Assembly (NCBI GenBank): GCA_014706295.1
Contig: JACSVZ010000001.1
Location: 115,889,111 to 115,953,110 of the forward strand
Length of the DNA: 64,000 nt
Direction: 5' to 3'
Origin: Lycocorax pyrrhopterus obiensis
Lineage: Eukaryota; Chordata; Aves; Passeriformes; Paradisaeidae
Shown here: piece by piece, positions 60,020-64,000 of the stretch
Position numbering within the stretch: the first letter of the stretch is position 1
Layout: the number at the start of each line of letters is the position of its first letter
The notes under the pieces: generated by a model
Databases searched by the model: none
The model's input: the letters and a program-made list of their open reading frames with translations, nothing else
What the model was told of the DNA's origin: nothing
Position numbers and translations under genes: made by a program

Positions 60020-60824
60020 AAATCCAGCAACAACACTTCAAGCAATTGTCTCTCCTATCCCAACTCTACCTTTTAAATTGCACTCACGGTTCTGGAGCAT
60101 TTTTGTAAAGAGGGATATTTCCAGCTCTAGCCTCCCAGAACAGCACATCTCAAGTCCTGACACAGTTTAAAAGTCAGCAAACTGTACCTTTAGATCTGAA
60201 ATCCACGAGCCAGCTTCTTTAGCAAAGCAAATTCCATGGAAAAAGTCCCATTCCTATGACAAATCCACCTTCCTAAGGCATTCCCAGCTTGTGTGAATCA
60301 CTCCATATTTAATACCTTTTAAAAACACTGTCTCTCCTTTCTCCTAGCCATTTCTGGCCTTGGGACCTCCAAGGCTCACCTAGTTTTGTGGTTAAGTTAG
60401 GGAAGTAGATACAATATCATGATGCTCCAGCATTTTTGTTTAACAGTTTCCAAGCATTTATGAAAGCAAATTCTCCTCATGATAACCTTTAAATCCTGTT
60501 TGCTTTTCCTTAGAAATCTCAAACTAAATAAAAATATTTAGCTCAGTCTTGCCCTCATCCAAGAGTCTACTTCTTAATTACAACAGAGTAATTAATTTAA
60601 TATTTCCGATATTTTAATTGGAACTCTTTCAAGGACCTACCTTACCCTGGGCTCCTAGATAACCATTTGCACATTTTTGACTTTTGTACGTGGCAAAGTC
60701 AACCTTTAAATTTAGGAAGACCGCTCATGCACTATTTCTGGGTGTCTGCAAACAAATAATTCAGGCAAAATTAATATCTGAGGGCTTAAGAAAGGAAGCT
60801 TATATCAGTTAAAAGCATGCAAGG

Positions 60825-60912
60825 TGAAAATGAAAATGAAAATGAAAATATGAAAATGAAAATGAAAATGAAAAAGAAAATGAAAATGAAAAAGAAAATG
60901 AAAATGAAAATG
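60825..60912. repeat. TGAAAA hexanucleotide microsatellite
   Basis: About 14 units of TGAAAA over 88 bp, broken by one two-base TA insertion and two T-to-A changes giving AGAAAA. It is purine-rich on the plus strand and likely to be length-polymorphic. Confidence 0.93.
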
Positions 60913-63900
60913 CCTGTCCCAGAAAATAAATCTTGAACTTACCAGGTTTTCTTTAGATAGAGTAAGGCATTTTCCTTGTTATCTTTAAGAACATCACTTC
61001 TGACAGGAAACATTTGTTTCCTTATGGTCTGGGCTAGTGGACCTACATTGGGATTAAAACTGAAAAATTAGGAATGTTCTTTTTTCCCCTTTTTAATTAG
61101 GAGAGTTGTGAGCCAAGCTCACAATGCAATAAAAATGTAATTTGTGGCGAAACAGAGGAGGCATTGCTAAATTAATTTTTATGATGTACAAACCCTTGGG
61201 ACAGCGGGGGGACCAAGCAAGGAACACAAAACTGTTTGTTTGTTACTGTTGTACAGATTTCAGCATAAAATTAAGTCCCTCAGAGAATTGCTGAGAAGCT
61301 GATGATTTTGTGAAGTTGTCATTCATCAAATAAAGAACATTTCTGTTTCTGTAGTAGCCACAGCCTGATTTCAATTATTTCCAGCACGTATGAGGAGCTC
61401 CCTTCTGAGATTTGTTTGTTTTGCTGGCTTCCCAACAAGAAAACAACATAAATTCAAATTTTTAACTGAAAGGTGCAGTTTTCTTCTGTTTTTAATTGCA
61501 AGAGATCTCTTGGGGAGTGACTGTCAGAGGAGATTATGAACAGCTTTTAAAGTCCAATTGAAATTAGGGTGGTTAAGTGACAATTTGGAAATCCAACAGG
61601 ACAACTGGTGGCTGTAATCTGCAAATACTTTCAGTGTCTATAGGATTTTTTTTTGAGAGCAGAATTGAAAAAACCAAACAACCCCATAATAACTATTACC
61701 ATATATATGGGAAAACATGAGAGATGCAGTGAGTTTATGAATTCTGAGGCTCATATTTTCTCTAATTTATTTTTAGTGGCTTAATGGGGGACAAGCACTT
61801 ACTGATTATTTACCCTATTTGAAATTTACTGAAGATGACGTTGCTGCAGCAGTTTCTGCCAGCAACAGGCTTCATAAACATAAAAATCTCTACTAGGATA
61901 AATGGCAGAAATTAATGTTAATCCTTTTATTGCAGAGCATTTCTTGCCTAGCTCTTGTTTAACATTTTTCTTTAACATCTATGCCACTAAAGCATGCATT
62001 TTTAAAATTTGTATAGATTGGACATTTTCTATGTCCTTCTAAAGGATCTAAAAACTTCCTCTGCCATTTTGGCCTGTAAAGGGAGTTGAAACTTCTAAAC
62101 TGATAGCATTTTTTTCTGTGGAAAACTGATGGCCCAAGATCGTATTTTTTTTGCTACTGAAAGAGATTTCAACATTTTCCAAGTGCTACAAGCAGCTGTA
62201 TCAGCCTTTCTGTTTCCTGGAACTCGGTGAGTGTGGACAGACTGAGGAATTCTTGGAAACTTGCTTGGTGATTTTTGACTTAGAAAGCTAATATTTGCCA
62301 GATTGGGGAAAAAAGGGAAAAAAAAGAAAAAAAGAAGAAAGAATGGTGGAATTTATATCACTTCTACTGTTTTGGATGGATATTCCTAGAATTAACACTT
62401 TCAACCTGTAGTAATTATTTAGTGTTTGATCAAGGCACTACTGGGAGTTCTGTCTTAATGCAAATAGGATTTATACATACAGACATGTGAAAAAAAAAAA
62501 AAACAATAACCCAAAACTATATTACAGCATTAAAACAAAAAGCAAAATATCTGAATTACAGCTGCCCTTTGAAATGTTGACTAAGCCCCCCCCAATATTT
62601 GCATTATGATACAGTCTCTAATTATATACTCAATTTTTCTCCCCTAATAAGACACCACCCATATGATTACACAGGCCAGAGATGTCTTTGAAGATTGAAT
62701 ATTCAATATTTTCCTGTACCCTTGTTTCAAACATGGACCTGCATTTCTTTCATTGCACACAGTTTCAATTCTTCTTTCAGTCTATTTATATTTTTAAAAA
62801 ATCTCTGTCCTTCATTAAAACCAATTAGAGATTAAAACATCATCAAGTCTATTGATGCAGACATTTATTTATTTTAGCAGTAATATATCTCTGGTTTGGT
62901 CTCAGTACTTCTATTGGAAGGTACTGCATAATTTGACTGCTTTTATAGTTTTCAGTCAAAATATAATTATGGACAGTTTTCATCTATTCCTTTTTGTGCA
63001 TTGATCTTTCACCCTACAGAGGCTTTTCCCTCATGGTTTTAAAGCAAATGAAATAACAGACAGCCAGAATAGCTCCTGTCAAAACAGCAAACAAGATTCA
63101 TCCCAAAATTAATCCAGAGCTCACCTCTAATCTGCACTGTAATCCACTTTTCATCAGTGCCTGTCATTATATCATCTGTTTATGATTCATTTACATTAAA
63201 ATCTTGCAATTCTCCTATCAAACGTGCCTTCTGCAATTTTTTTACTCATTTTCATGGCTGAAACTTATGAGTATCAGGCTGATGCACTGTGCTAGACAAA
63301 GGATACATGTCTGCACGAATTTATCAAAGTGACTAATCTAGTTTGATCTACAGTTGTGCTACAGCAAAAGACATTTTCTATGTATTCCAATGTGTCTCTT
63401 GGTTACTTTAATATTAATTTTCTTTGATCCTTCAGTACTATAGATACATATAAATACATGGGTCATTTTTCTTTCTCCATTTTAAATAACTTTTGTATTT
63501 TGGGAGTGGGGAAAAGATAAGACAAAATATTGCGGGGTTTTTTGTTTCCTTTTGGGATTTTTTTACTACCACATCTAAAGCGACACCCACGAAGACACTG
63601 GATCTTAAAAGTTTCTCCTCCTACTTATTTATTTATAAAACTGAAAAGCCTTTTCTTACCCATTTTAATGCACAAATTCTGAGTTAGACTTCAGCAACTC
63701 TTATTTTTTTCTTTACTTATATTGATTTTGGATTTAAGATTTTGGAGGTAAAATTCTTCTTGCAGCCCCACAGTCTTGTGTGGATCACAACACTGGGGTA
63801 ATTGAAGACATTCTGGCTCATCCAATATCAGAATGTCAAATATTAATCTAAACTTCACATCATTTAGCCCGCTAAAGTTTGCCTTTCTCAAAAGGGTACC

Positions 63901-64000
63901 CTGCTATTTATTAATTTCTGAAATTTCAGCTAAGCAAGAGTTAACCATCAATCATTTAATCCAAAGTTATTTTCTGCATCCAACTCTTCTACTGGCCTCA
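60913..64000. other. Intergenic, no gene recognised
   Basis: Markedly AT-rich DNA with A- and T-runs (for example 62,300-62,340 A/G-rich and an A-run at 62,490-62,503). No exon, RNA gene or transposon was recognised up to the window edge. TTTATT strings that would be minus-strand polyadenylation signals occur (for example near 62,866 and 63,625), but they are common by chance at this composition. Confidence 0.55.

Noticed and set aside
23820..64000. C-terminal exons of EPHA3 on the minus strand
   Set aside because: Expected from synteny, but no kinase, SAM or C-terminal motif was recognised; the gene probably lies beyond the window.

Overview
The window is vertebrate genomic DNA, almost certainly from a bird and perhaps a passerine. 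The avian call rests on two CR1 LINE 3' ends (about 36,760-37,036 on the plus strand and 59,651-59,850 on the minus strand) and on small introns. The one protein-coding gene I can support is PROS1, vitamin K-dependent protein S, on the plus strand. All 15 coding exons can be placed from the ATG at 1737 to the TAA at 21,608-21,610. The spliced reading frame is 1,989 nt, 662 residues plus stop, with consistent splice phases at every junction. Human protein S is 676 residues.

Layout. 1-840 is upstream DNA with nothing recognisable. 840-2,060 is a dense CpG island holding three CCAAT boxes, a GC box, the 5' leader and exon 1. 1,807-21,464 carries introns 1-14 around exons 2-14. Exon 15 and a 3' UTR with several AATAAA signals follow (22,604; 23,402; 23,628; 23,792). 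From about 23,820 to the end (some 40 kb) I see no supportable coding exon. That part is AT-leaning intergenic DNA with two CR1 copies, a CpG-rich patch with a 12-bp minisatellite and a long polypyrimidine tract (30,530-31,180), a smaller GC-rich patch (54,475-54,930), A/C-rich low-complexity stretches, homopolymers, a GAAAAT-type microsatellite (60,825-60,912) and a few sharp inverted repeats.

The PROS1 product is a secreted plasma glycoprotein. In mammals it is a cofactor for activated protein C and for TFPI and a ligand of the TAM receptors (Tyro3, Mer). The exons encode, in order: signal peptide; propeptide with the carboxylase recognition residues; Gla domain with all 11 Gla-forming glutamates; aromatic stack; thrombin-sensitive loop; four EGF domains; two laminin G-like domains. 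The main departures from the mammalian protein are loss of two of the three known protease-site arginines in the thrombin-sensitive loop, a three-residue shorter EGF2, a changed N-glycosylation pattern, a strongly diverged exon 14 and a C-terminus five residues shorter.

I did not find a new gene system here. The most interesting items are the altered thrombin-sensitive loop, the upstream ORF arrangement that ends two bases before the PROS1 ATG, a compact G-quadruplex motif in the leader DNA, and the isolated CpG-rich repeat patch near 31 kb.
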